Shown here one piece after another: positions 9,516 through 17,530 of a stretch of 64,000 nt of DNA. The stretch is from Acidimicrobiales bacterium (GTDB taxonomy: Bacteria > Actinomycetota > Acidimicrobiia > Acidimicrobiales > SZUA-35), in the NCBI GenBank assembly GCA_020630065.1, contig JAHDCC010000001.1:1-64000 (forward strand), written 5' to 3'. The position numbers were made by a program, and so were the translations under genes. Positions within the stretch are counted from its first letter, which is position 1. Each line of letters begins with the position of its first letter. Below the pieces are notes generated by a model. The model was not told the DNA's origin. It worked only from the letters and a program-made list of their open reading frames with translations, and searched no databases.

Positions 9516-9545
9516 AAAGGGCTGGCCCGTGAAGGCCAGCCCTTT
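9516..9545. terminator. Perfect hairpin terminator after sufB
   Basis: A 12-bp perfect stem (AAAGGGCTGGCC / GGCCAGCCCTTT) with a 6-nt loop. It lies between the convergent sufB stop and the stop of the small reverse gene, followed on the forward strand by a short T-rich stretch. It probably acts in both directions. Confidence 0.85.
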
Positions 9546-9570
9546 GAAGTTTTCTGTAGATCTGAAGTCG

Positions 9571-9753
9571 CTACTCGCTAGCTGGAGTTTCGCCGCCAGG
9601 GATCTTGTCTGCGATATCGGCTACCTTGTCGCCAAGGCCACCAGGGAGCTTATCGCCGTGTTCCTCGGCAAGGTTCTTGACTGTATCGCCGTGCTCGTCT
9701 GCAAGATCTTTAGCGCTTTCAGCCGCTTCTTTAGCTTTATCGAACATTCCCAT
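9571..9753 (-). CDS. Small MT0933-like 'antitoxin' family helical protein
   Basis: A 60-residue acidic, Ala/Asp/Lys-rich helical protein beginning MGMFDKAKEAAESAKDLADE, with a repeated heptad-like pattern and a GGLGDKVADIADKIPGG tail. This resembles the actinobacterial Rv0909/MT0933 family, which is annotated as an antitoxin. The start at 9753 is set by AAGGAG 7 nt upstream; longer in-frame starts lack a ribosome site. No toxin gene is adjacent, so an antitoxin role is unproven. It may be a stress or DNA-associated helical protein instead. It is antisense within the SUF locus. Confidence 0.6.
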   Translation of the reverse strand: MGMFDKAKEAAESAKDLADEHGDTVKNLAEEHGDKLPGGLGDKVADIADKIPGGETPASE

Positions 9754-9929
9754 TATTGGCTCCTTACATGTTGCCCGTTTGTTGCAAGCCAAGTCTAGAT
9801 GATTTACTTCACATTCGACGGAGCGCGCTCCGAAGTTAATGTTGCTGGACCGGGCACAACGCCGAATCGCTTCTCCAAAACTATCTTCACCGACCCGTCG
9901 GTGATGAGTAAGTTATGTCAGAGCTGTTC

Positions 9930-9935
9930 TAGAAT
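9930..9935 (+). promoter_or_regulatory. -10 element TAGAAT, leaderless start
   Basis: TAGAAT ends 6 nt before the ATG at 9942, so transcription would begin at or next to the start codon. This is one of a series with the same spacing in the window and supports an independent promoter for the downstream SUF genes. Confidence 0.5.
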
Positions 9936-9941
9936 ACCTTC

Positions 9942-10310
9942 ATGGTTATGCGGCAAGATTGCAAATTTTACCAAAGTCGGAGTTACCCCAGTGGCGACAC
10001 GATGCGTAAATGCACACTTGATCTGGCACCGGAAGCACCGTGGAACTGCCCGGCAGAGTGCCCGAGCTATGAGAGGCGCTTGGCAGACGTGAACTGGCGT
10101 CACGGTTCACTAGTTACCCCAAAAACTCCTGACGCTCCAGAAAGCGTAGGTGAGGACGACTCGGTTGCCGCGCTACTCGACGAAGCGGAGAACATCATCA
10201 ACTCGGTTTCGGGCGATATGCGTGCAGCCGTTGACAGTGAACAAGACGCTCTCCGACGTAAACAGGCGAAAAACAAGAAACGTAAATTGTGGTGGCCGTT
10301 TAACCGGTAA
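9942..10310 (+). CDS. Conserved-looking four-cysteine protein in the SUF locus
   Basis: A 122-residue protein not assigned to a family. The N-terminus holds all four cysteines, at 7, 24, 36 and 40 (C-x16-C-x11-C-x3-C), in a compact segment with DCKFYQ, MRKCTLDL and WNCPAECPSY. The middle is acidic and the C-terminus is basic with KNKKRKLWWPF. The four Cys could bind zinc or an Fe-S cluster (inference). It lies between sufB and sufD on the same strand, with its own leaderless-type -10 element and about 110 nt before sufD. Codon usage resembles its neighbours. The second ATG at 9948 is an alternative start. Confidence 0.65.
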   Translation: MVMRQDCKFYQSRSYPSGDTMRKCTLDLAPEAPWNCPAECPSYERRLADVNWRHGSLVTPKTPDAPESVGEDDSVAALLDEAENIINSVSGDMRAAVDSEQDALRRKQAKNKKRKLWWPFNR

Positions 10311-10419
10311 CACTTGATGCACCCAACGAAGCGGCCGTTGTAAACCCCGCCATTCGACCGATTGAATAATGTCGTACGTGTTGCCCTCATGTCGGAGTGC
10401 AGATATCACCCTCTAGACG

Positions 10420-11679
10420 TTGTCCGGGGCGATATCGTTAGTCGACGTGAACGAATTTTTTGCAGCAGACGTTACCTCGGATCTGCCGCCCGCTGAACAT
10501 CGGGAGGCTGCGGCCAAGCTAGCGCAGTCGATGAGCCTGCCAGACGGGTCGACAGAAGACTGGCGCTACAGCCCAATCGATCAGTTCGACCTCGATGCGG
10601 TTAAACCGGTTGTGGCTAGACCAGCCCAAGTCGAACTCGATAGAAGTGAGATAGCAGCTGGTTCATACGCTGCACTGATTACGATCATCGATGGTTGGGT
10701 TACCAACATCGACGTCGCCTCAGATTGGGCCGAAAAGGGCCTTGCGATCACGGCCGTCCAACCAGAATCGGTGGAACTCGATGACACCGCCACAATTTTC
10801 GATCATCTCCATCAAGCCTTTAATCCTGAGACGCTACGGATCGAGTCGGCTCGAAGCCTCGTTGTTTCCGAACCGGTAGTAATCGAGTCGTATCACAGCG
10901 GTGGCCCTAAAGCAGCGTTTCCTTCTGTCGAGGTGAACGCCGGTGAAAACAGTCAACTCACGGTGGTCGAGCGCCAGAGCGCAGCTGAAGGCGGCGGTAT
11001 TACCGTCACCCGTTTGACCGAAACTGTCGCTGATGCTGCGAACCTTGGCTATATCACTATTCAAGATCTCGATGACCAGCACGTTCAGGTTGGACGTCTT
11101 CGAGCGTCGGTGGGGGCCCAAGCGAACCTGGTAGGGGGCTACGTCTCATTTGGCGGCAAATACGCTCGAGTCCGAACGGATGTTTCACTCGATGGTCGAG
11201 GTGCCAACGGCAATCTAGTGGGCGCTTACTACGGTGACGGCGACCAAGTTCTCGACTTTAGAACATTCCAACATCACCGAGCCCGAGACACCCGCAGCGA
11301 CCTTCTCTTCAAAGGCTCCTTGGACGACAAGTCAGGTTCGGTTTACACCGGCATGATCAATATTCACCCTGAAGGTGCCGGGTCGAATGCGTTCCAAACC
11401 AACCGCAACATTAAGCTAAGCGAAGACGCTTGGGCGTGGTCGGTTCCCAACCTGGAAATTGAGAACAACGACGTACGTTGCAGCCACGCAACGACGGTGA
11501 ACCCAATCGACGAAGATCAAGAGTTTTATCTCCAAGCGCGAGGAGTCCCTCCGGTGGAGGCCGACCGACTCATAGTCGCAGGCTTCTTTGATGAAGCCAT
11601 CAATCGACTGCCAAACGAGGCAGCTAAAGACGAAGCTCGACGACTGATAGCCAACAAGTTGAGTAGGCGAGAAAAATGA
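10420..11679 (+). CDS. sufD: Fe-S assembly protein SufD
   Basis: 419 residues, a SufB paralogue and the third scaffold subunit. The central beta-helix repeat region and the C-terminal block (LEIENNDVRCSHATTV, FYLQARGVPPVEADRLIVAGF) are diagnostic. The nominal start is TTG at 10420 with no good ribosome site. A GTG at 10447, preceded by TATCGT 8 nt upstream, is an equally good start and would give 410 residues. The stop overlaps the Rieske gene start (ATGA), showing translational coupling. Confidence 0.95.
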   Translation: MSGAISLVDVNEFFAADVTSDLPPAEHREAAAKLAQSMSLPDGSTEDWRYSPIDQFDLDAVKPVVARPAQVELDRSEIAAGSYAALITIIDGWVTNIDVASDWAEKGLAITAVQPESVELDDTATIFDHLHQAFNPETLRIESARSLVVSEPVVIESYHSGGPKAAFPSVEVNAGENSQLTVVERQSAAEGGGITVTRLTETVADAANLGYITIQDLDDQHVQVGRLRASVGAQANLVGGYVSFGGKYARVRTDVSLDGRGANGNLVGAYYGDGDQVLDFRTFQHHRARDTRSDLLFKGSLDDKSGSVYTGMINIHPEGAGSNAFQTNRNIKLSEDAWAWSVPNLEIENNDVRCSHATTVNPIDEDQEFYLQARGVPPVEADRLIVAGFFDEAINRLPNEAAKDEARRLIANKLSRREK

Positions 11680-11999
11680 GCGACATAGAACCAGTCGAGT
11701 TATGTCGACTAGACGACCTCGAACCAGAGTCAGCTAAACGGTTCGATATTGAAGATCACCGGCTCTCGGTCATTCGTCTAGGTGACGACGTTTTTGTGAT
11801 CGGCGACGAATGTACACACGCCGATTTTTCCCTCTCAGATGGCGACGTGGACGCATCAGAGCGAACTATTGAGTGCCCTAAACACGGTGCCCTGTTCTCC
11901 ATCGATGATGGCGAGCCTGGCTGTCTGCCCGCCACGAAGGCGGTTCCCACATATTCTGCAAAAGTCGAAGATGGAATGGTGAAGGTAGTACTTTCATGA
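11676..11999 (+). CDS. Rieske-type [2Fe-2S] ferredoxin of the SUF operon
   Basis: A 107-residue soluble Rieske protein. CTHADF gives the C-x-H pair and CPKHGALF the C-x2-H pair, the four ligands of a Rieske [2Fe-2S] cluster. The size fits dioxygenase-type ferredoxin subunits (NirD/BphF-like), but no oxygenase is encoded nearby. It overlaps sufD upstream by 4 nt and sufC1 downstream by 4 nt, so it is embedded in the SUF operon. A role as an electron donor for, or client of, the SUF scaffold is inferred from context and from similar arrangements in other actinobacteria. Confidence 0.9.
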   Translation: MSDIEPVELCRLDDLEPESAKRFDIEDHRLSVIRLGDDVFVIGDECTHADFSLSDGDVDASERTIECPKHGALFSIDDGEPGCLPATKAVPTYSAKVEDGMVKVVLS

Positions 12000-12739
12000 C
12001 CCGTAATCACACACTCGAAATTTCTGGCTTGGCTGCGACCGTTGCCGGCTCACAAATTCTTAACGGCGTCGATTTGACGATCCGTTCTGGCGAAGTCCAC
12101 GCCATCATGGGGCCAAACGGGTCGGGCAAGTCGACCTTGTCGCATGTTCTGATGGGCAAACCAGGCTATGAAGTTACCGCTGGTTCGGTAACCCTTGACG
12201 GCCAAGACCTGTTAGCTATGGAAACGTGGCAACGGGCCCAAGCCGGACTATTTCTGGCCATGCAGTATCCGATTGAGGTCCCCGGGGTACGTCTGTCAGA
12301 TGTACTTGAGGCGAGTGTGGCGACTGACCTATCTCCCCAAGATGCGTTGGCGGATTTGGAGCGGGAAGCGGTCGAGGTCGGTCTGGAAACCAAGATGCTC
12401 GATCGGGCGTTGAATGTAGATATGAGCGGCGGCGAGAAGAAACGCTACGAGACCATGCAGTTGTCGGTTCTTAAACCAGCGATAGCCGTTCTCGACGAAC
12501 TCGACTCCGGTTTGGACGTCGACGGTTTACGGATTGCGTCTAAACGGGTCGAAAAGGCAACAGAGGAAGACGGTTTGGGTGTGCTTGTCATCACCCACTA
12601 CAGTCGTTTGCTCGATGAATTGAAGCCAGATCACGTGCATATTCTCTCTGGCGGCAAGATCGTCGATTCAGGTGGACCGGAGTTAGCTACCCAGGTAGAA
12701 GATTCCGGATATGCCGCCTATACCGAGGCGAGCGCCTAG
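11996..12739 (+). CDS. sufC: SufC-type ATPase, divergent paralogue 1
   Basis: 247 residues, an ABC-type ATPase that powers the SufBC2D scaffold. Walker A is GPNGSGKS at 39-46, the signature is SGGEKKRYE, Walker B is IAVLDELDSGLDVDG and the switch histidine is in ITHYSRLL, so catalysis should be intact. It departs from the SufC consensus: SGGEKKRYETMQ and DELDSGLD replace SGGEKKRNEILQ and DETDSGLD, which the second copy (17527-18288) retains. Overlaps the Rieske gene by 4 nt (ATGA). Confidence 0.9.
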   Translation: MTRNHTLEISGLAATVAGSQILNGVDLTIRSGEVHAIMGPNGSGKSTLSHVLMGKPGYEVTAGSVTLDGQDLLAMETWQRAQAGLFLAMQYPIEVPGVRLSDVLEASVATDLSPQDALADLEREAVEVGLETKMLDRALNVDMSGGEKKRYETMQLSVLKPAIAVLDELDSGLDVDGLRIASKRVEKATEEDGLGVLVITHYSRLLDELKPDHVHILSGGKIVDSGGPELATQVEDSGYAAYTEASA

Positions 12740-12742
12740 ACT
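12737..12742 (+). promoter_or_regulatory. -10 element TAGACT overlapping the sufC1 stop
   Basis: TAGACT contains the sufC1 TAG stop and ends 6 nt before the ATG at 12749, the leaderless spacing seen elsewhere in the window. It would let the dehydratase gene be transcribed apart from the SUF operon. Confidence 0.45.
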
Positions 12743-12748
12743 CACGCT

Positions 12749-13042
12749 ATGGCTAAAAAATTGAATGACGACGAAATTCAGACCGCTTTGAATTCGTTGA
12801 CTGACTGGAGCCGCGTCGACGACGAGATTAACGCCCAGTTTGTCTTCGCTGATTTTCGTCAAGCATTTGGGTTCATGGCCGAGATGTCCTTGTGGGCCGA
12901 AAAGCTCAACCACCATCCAACTTGGTCGAACACTTATAATCGGGTCGATGTTGCGCTCACAACCCATGACGCAGGTGGTATCACCGACTACGATATGCAG
13001 CTAGCGAAAGCAATGAGTGACGCAGCTAGTTCACGTAACTAA
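12749..13042 (+). CDS. Pterin-4a-carbinolamine dehydratase
   Basis: A 97-residue PCD/DCoH-family protein. The core KLNHHPTWSNTYNRVDVAL carries the family EKxxHHPxW-like motif, and TTHDAGGITDYDMQLAKAM completes the active-site region. The enzyme dehydrates 4a-hydroxytetrahydropterin after aromatic hydroxylation. No hydroxylase is in the window, although folE (GTP cyclohydrolase I) is 6 kb away. Many bacterial copies have moonlighting or molybdopterin-related roles. It follows sufC1 by 9 nt and may be partly cotranscribed with it. Confidence 0.88.
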   Translation: MAKKLNDDEIQTALNSLTDWSRVDDEINAQFVFADFRQAFGFMAEMSLWAEKLNHHPTWSNTYNRVDVALTTHDAGGITDYDMQLAKAMSDAASSRN

Positions 13043-13054
13043 CGACACGCGTTC

Positions 13055-13789
13055 TTACTGCCAACTTGGTTTGCCGCTGTTGGTTAAGCCGGCCTTAACG
13101 AGAAACAAGTGTTCGTTGAGCGTTTCAATCACCGAACCGTTGTCGTCAAAACGAAGACGACTAACCGAGCAGTGGTTTGGTCGGAAGAACATGTCGGGTT
13201 CGAGACCAAGAAGGTGGCTCAGATAAATATTCTTGACGCCACCGTGGCAGACGATAGCGACGGTTGAGCCCTTGTGGTCGTCAAGAATCTTCTGGATGGC
13301 TTGTGAGATGCGTTCCCGAAATTCGGTCGAGCGTTCTCCATGAAGGTATGAGTCCCACTTTTGAGACTTACCGAACTGATCGTGCATTTGTGCGAACTCA
13401 AGCAATCCGAGAGTCTCAACTGCGGAGACATCTTGGGGTAGCTCACTAAACATCCTGATCTCCTCCAGTTCTTTGATCTCAACTGGGTTGGTGGTGTGGT
13501 GGCTCGCTATGGCGGAGGCGGTATCTTTGGCTCGTTCTAACGTTGAGGAATAAATTGCGTCAATCTCGACGTCTTTGAGATACGTCCCGACGGCGACAGC
13601 TTGGCGTTGCCCCAGTTCAGACAGGGGAGGATCAACCCACTCGCCGACCGGGGCTAGTCGGTCTGGCCAGACTTGCTCTCCATGGCGGATTAACAGAAGC
13701 TGTCCTGCCTCTGGAGCGTGAGACATAAAAATGGCGTTATCGGATGGCTCAGTAGTCACAACTTTAAGTAAAGCAGATCCTTCTGACAC
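13055..13789 (-). CDS. Histidine phosphatase family protein
   Basis: A 244-residue phosphoglycerate-mutase-like protein. LLLIRHGEQ gives the catalytic RHG histidine, LSELGQRQA and YSSTLERAKDTA follow in the family order, and IVCHGGVKNIYL gives the second histidine. It hydrolyses phosphomonoesters or phosphoproteins; the substrate is not evident. The first 25 or so residues precede the domain, and the GTG start at 13789 has no clear ribosome site, so a shorter form is possible. It lies divergent from the Ser/Thr kinase gene, but a functional link is speculative. Confidence 0.85.
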   Translation of the reverse strand: MSEGSALLKVVTTEPSDNAIFMSHAPEAGQLLLIRHGEQVWPDRLAPVGEWVDPPLSELGQRQAVAVGTYLKDVEIDAIYSSTLERAKDTASAIASHHTTNPVEIKELEEIRMFSELPQDVSAVETLGLLEFAQMHDQFGKSQKWDSYLHGERSTEFRERISQAIQKILDDHKGSTVAIVCHGGVKNIYLSHLLGLEPDMFFRPNHCSVSRLRFDDNGSVIETLNEHLFLVKAGLTNSGKPSWQ

Positions 13790-13874
13790 TTAGACGATGT
13801 CTGGTATCAGATAGGCGGCAAGTAAGCCAGACTCGGAGCACAACACCTCATGCAACTTAAGGTAAGATTCACCC

Positions 13875-13880
13875 TAGAGT
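13875..13880 (+). promoter_or_regulatory. -10 element TAGAGT before the kinase gene
   Basis: TAGAGT ends 7 nt before the ATG at 13888, consistent with a leaderless transcript. No Shine-Dalgarno is present. Confidence 0.45.
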
Positions 13881-13887
13881 TTAGCTA

Positions 13888-15759
13888 ATGGCTGCACAAA
13901 GTATTGGACCGGGGACCCATGTCGGCGAGCGGTGGCGCATAGTTGAACTTATAGGCGAAGGCGGATTCGGCCAGGTTTTCAGAGCTGTCGACGAATCTTC
14001 AATGGCGCTAGGCGACGCCGCGGTAAAAGTGCTCCACCCCAACACTTCTCCGCTGGAACGCAGCGTCTTCACCAAAGAAGTCCAGCGAATGGCGACACTC
14101 CGACATCAGAACCTGGTCGGATATTTGGATTCTGGGCAGATGGAAGTGGGGGACGAAGTCCACTCATATCTGGTAGCCGAATTTTGTACCGGCGCATTAG
14201 ACGTGTTCGTGCGCGAACAGCCGACTGGACGTCTCGGCACCGCTGACCTGCTCGAAGTTATTGGTGATATCAGCGCCGGTTTGGCGTATCTGCACAGCAA
14301 ACAAATGGTTCACCGAGATATCAAACCAGCCAATGTTATGTATGGAGACGGCGCCTGGAAACTCGGCGACTTTGGGCTGACTCGAGACTTGACCGCTACC
14401 GGCTCGTACCACCGGGGCGACAGCCTTCGAGGGACGCCGCTCTATATGTCGCCAGAGCTATTCTCGACTATGACGGCTACAGCGCCATCGGATATCTACG
14501 CGGTTGGCGTCTCAGCCCACCTGTGTGCCTCTGGACGACCGCTACATCAGGGTTCCGGTCAAGCGCTGATCCAAAATATCATGTCTTCGCCTGTCTCAAT
14601 CGACCCATCGCTCGACGCTGCGGTACAAGACCTGATCTATCAATGTACGCTGGCTGATCCCCAGGCTCGGATTTCGGCCGCGGATCTACATCACCTCGTT
14701 ACTACCTACAAATCTTCGCCGCATTCTGCTCCTGTACCGCCCGCCGCCCTTCCCCCAAACCCAATGCAGAACCATGCAGCTACTTCAGTTCTGCCACCGT
14801 CTCCGCCGTCTCAAAGCGGGTCGACGGGTGCCAACTTTTCAAGCTCTCCAGATATACATGGCGCTAACCCAGCGACAATGAGGCAGGTGCCGACCGTCTC
14901 TAGTCAGTTTCAGGGGTACCCGACTCCGCCACAAGACGTTCGCGGTTACGCTCCTCAACCTAAGAAATCTAAGGCGCCGTTGTACATTGGTCTTGCGGTT
15001 GCCGCTATTCTTCTGGCGGTACTGGCCGTGCCGGCGGTTCTCTATACAAGTCTTTCGTCTACTGATTCAGAAACAGCTGGAGGCGACTCCGATGGCGTCA
15101 CGGTCTCTCCAAGAAACGGAATAGACGAGAACCCTTTGCTAGATGGAGATCAGTCCAGCCTTCCAGTCCCGGTTGAACCAGGGAACGTCGAAGGCGCCGC
15201 CCACCTCGACGGTGGATGCCAAGACGGACCGGGTTCGTTGGGCCTAGTCACAAACCTGCACGACTCAGCAGTCAGTTACCGAATCGAATACGACGAATTT
15301 GATTCGGCAGGAGTGAAGGTCGGAAATGGAATCGAAACCGTTCGAGCGTTAGGCCCCGGACAGTCCTCAATAGTCGACTTTGTGTCGTTGGAAGATGTCG
15401 AAACAACCTGCCAGATTCAGGCCATCAGTGCCGAAGAAAGTGACGGAGACGAAATCGCTCGAATAGAGAGCGTCGTCATTGAAGAATGTGTGCTGGATAC
15501 ATTCTTTGGCGATAAATACGACATCACATTCACGGTTGAGAACTCCCTAGACGTTGTCGCTGACGCAGACGTCTATTTTGCCGTGGTCGATGATCAAGGT
15601 GTTCGAATCGACGAGGATTGGGCCGGAGAATCGGTCTACGAAATCCCGGCTTCTGGAGCGTCCCGAGAAGATTCAAGCGTTTGGTTCTCGACAATCGAAC
15701 GAGTTGAGACCACCCCAGCGGGCTGCGAAGTAATCGCAGTCGAGCTAGAGCAGCGTTAG
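13888..15759 (+). CDS. Membrane Ser/Thr protein kinase with duplicated ectodomain
   Basis: A 623-residue Hanks-type kinase. The kinase domain (about 15-275) has the glycine loop GEGGFGQV (23-30), Lys47, HRDIKPANV (catalytic Asp144) and DFG at 161-163, so it is probably active. A Pro/Ser/Gln-rich juxtamembrane linker (about 275-365) leads to one membrane helix (about 369-392). The outer part (about 430-620) looks like two related beta-sandwich domains, each with a Cys near its start and end and a conserved segment before the second Cys (SLEDVETTC, STIERVETTPAGC). It lacks PASTA repeats. Ligand unknown. The FHA protein at the left edge is a possible substrate (speculation). Confidence 0.9.
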   Translation: MAAQSIGPGTHVGERWRIVELIGEGGFGQVFRAVDESSMALGDAAVKVLHPNTSPLERSVFTKEVQRMATLRHQNLVGYLDSGQMEVGDEVHSYLVAEFCTGALDVFVREQPTGRLGTADLLEVIGDISAGLAYLHSKQMVHRDIKPANVMYGDGAWKLGDFGLTRDLTATGSYHRGDSLRGTPLYMSPELFSTMTATAPSDIYAVGVSAHLCASGRPLHQGSGQALIQNIMSSPVSIDPSLDAAVQDLIYQCTLADPQARISAADLHHLVTTYKSSPHSAPVPPAALPPNPMQNHAATSVLPPSPPSQSGSTGANFSSSPDIHGANPATMRQVPTVSSQFQGYPTPPQDVRGYAPQPKKSKAPLYIGLAVAAILLAVLAVPAVLYTSLSSTDSETAGGDSDGVTVSPRNGIDENPLLDGDQSSLPVPVEPGNVEGAAHLDGGCQDGPGSLGLVTNLHDSAVSYRIEYDEFDSAGVKVGNGIETVRALGPGQSSIVDFVSLEDVETTCQIQAISAEESDGDEIARIESVVIEECVLDTFFGDKYDITFTVENSLDVVADADVYFAVVDDQGVRIDEDWAGESVYEIPASGASREDSSVWFSTIERVETTPAGCEVIAVELEQR

Positions 15760-15804
15760 AAACAAGCGCTCTAGTAGTGGGCGCCGTGCCCGAACCACTT
15801 AAGA

Positions 15805-16290
15805 CTAGCTTTTAGTCGCCTCGGCCAAATCGGTAAACGCTTGATTTAGCGTGTTCCAACCTAAGGTTGCACACTTAATCCGAACCGGGAACTTAACGAC
15901 ACCACGAAGTGCTTCAAGATCACCGAGTTTTAGTTCAGCGGTCGCCACAGAACCTTGCTTTTCCTCGTCTTGGTCGAGACTTGATTCATGAATCGACATC
16001 ATCGACTTAAATGCTGCCGTGATCTGCTCCGCCTCGGCAATAGTTTTGCCTTTGACCGCAGCGGTCATCATAGAAGCAGACGACTGTGAGATCGAGCAGC
16101 CCTGGCCCCCGATTTTAAGATCTCTAATGATTCCATCGTCATCCACATCCAAATAGACGACGATTTCATCGCCACAGAGTGGATTAAAACCTTCGGTTCT
16201 AACCGCAGGGGGTTCCAGTTCTCCACGATTACGAGGGTTCCGGTAATGATCTAAAACTATTTCTCGATACAGGTCTTCAAGTCCGGACAC
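15805..16290 (-). CDS. sufU: Fe-S assembly sulfur acceptor SufU
   Basis: 161 residues, SufU type rather than IscU. Zinc/sulfur ligands Cys39 and Asp41 (NPLCGDEI), Cys65 (GQGCSIS) and Cys140 (IKCATLGW) are all present, with the longer insert typical of SufU. It takes persulfide from SufS and passes it to SufBCD. Last gene of the reverse arm sufC2-sufS-sufU, 7 nt after sufS. No sufT follows. Confidence 0.95.
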   Translation of the reverse strand: MSGLEDLYREIVLDHYRNPRNRGELEPPAVRTEGFNPLCGDEIVVYLDVDDDGIIRDLKIGGQGCSISQSSASMMTAAVKGKTIAEAEQITAAFKSMMSIHESSLDQDEEKQGSVATAELKLGDLEALRGVVKFPVRIKCATLGWNTLNQAFTDLAEATKS

Positions 16291-16297
16291 GGTACTC

Positions 16298-17530
16298 CTA
16301 GAGTGCGAAAAAGTCGTTTGAAGCCGCTAATGCAGCGCCTAAGGCATCTACATCGGCAGTGTCGTTATAGATATATAGGCTGGCACGAGCTGTGGCAGAA
16401 ACCCCCATTTTCTTCATGAGAGGTTTGGCACAGTGATGTCCAGGTCGGATACAAACGGCATGCTGGTCGAGAATTTGGCTTATATCGTGGGCGTGAACTG
16501 TTTCGATACCGATAGAGAAAACGGCGCCACGCCCACTGGCCTGTGAAGGACCGTAGATCCTTAGCGGTTCTCCAACAATATCTGGCAAGGTTTTGAGCGC
16601 ATACTTAGTCAACTCATGCTCATGAGCTGCGACTGCTTCCATCCCGAGATCATTCAAATAGTCGATGGCTGCGTGTAGGCCGACCGCTTCGATGATTGGA
16701 GGGGTTCCGGCTTCGAACTTAGCTGGAAGTTCAGCAGTCGAGAAACCCTCACGAGTAACGTTAAGAATCATCCCTCCGCCACCGAGGAACGGCGGCATCT
16801 CCTCGAGAAGGTGTTCTCGTCCCCAAAGGACGCCAATGCCGGTGGGTCCCAACATTTTGTGTCCGCTGAAGGCAATGAAGTCCACATCGGCTTCAACGAC
16901 GTTGGTTACTGCGTGGGGCACCGACTGGCACGCATCTAGCAGAACCAAGGCGCCAGCTTTGCGGGCGGCGTCCACCAATACTTCAGTTGGAGCGATCGTG
17001 CCCAGGACGTTCGACATTTGCGAGAAGGCTAGAAGTTTTGCGCCCTCGAGTAACTGGTCCAAATTGCTGAGATCGAGGTTGTAGTCATCGTCAATCTCGA
17101 TCCAACGGATTTCGAAACCAAGTTCAGTAGCCAGCATCTGCCACGGCACAATGTTGGCGTGATGTTCCATTAGAGATAGAACGACAGCGTCGCCCGGCCC
17201 AAGATTTGCCCGCCCCCAACTTTGAGCAACGAGGTTCAACGCCTCGGTAGCGTTTTTAGTGAAGATCACTTCGTTGGGTTTTGACGCTCCGATAAACGAC
17301 GCCACCGCGGTTCGAGCGGCTTCGAATCTGTTAGTTGCCCGTTCAGCCAGCTGATATACGCCGCGATGCACATTGGCGTAGTCGGACTGAGCGAACGACG
17401 TCATCGCTTCAAGAACCTGATTGGGTCGCTGTGAAGAGGCGGCAGAGTCAAGAAAGACGAGCGGCTTGTCGTCTTGGCGTTGAGCCAAGATCGGGAAGTC
17501 CTGCTTAATACGGGCAACGTCTAATGTCAT
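16298..17530 (-). CDS. sufS: Cysteine desulfurase SufS
   Basis: 410 residues, a PLP-dependent group II cysteine desulfurase giving persulfide sulfur and alanine. The PLP lysine is Lys225 in FSGHKMLGPTG and the catalytic cysteine is Cys367 in RPGHHCAKPL, with the short loop typical of SufS. It pairs with SufU. The ATG overlaps the sufC2 stop by 4 nt, so the two are translationally coupled. Confidence 0.96.
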   Translation of the reverse strand: MTLDVARIKQDFPILAQRQDDKPLVFLDSAASSQRPNQVLEAMTSFAQSDYANVHRGVYQLAERATNRFEAARTAVASFIGASKPNEVIFTKNATEALNLVAQSWGRANLGPGDAVVLSLMEHHANIVPWQMLATELGFEIRWIEIDDDYNLDLSNLDQLLEGAKLLAFSQMSNVLGTIAPTEVLVDAARKAGALVLLDACQSVPHAVTNVVEADVDFIAFSGHKMLGPTGIGVLWGREHLLEEMPPFLGGGGMILNVTREGFSTAELPAKFEAGTPPIIEAVGLHAAIDYLNDLGMEAVAAHEHELTKYALKTLPDIVGEPLRIYGPSQASGRGAVFSIGIETVHAHDISQILDQHAVCIRPGHHCAKPLMKKMGVSATARASLYIYNDTADVDALGAALAASNDFFAL

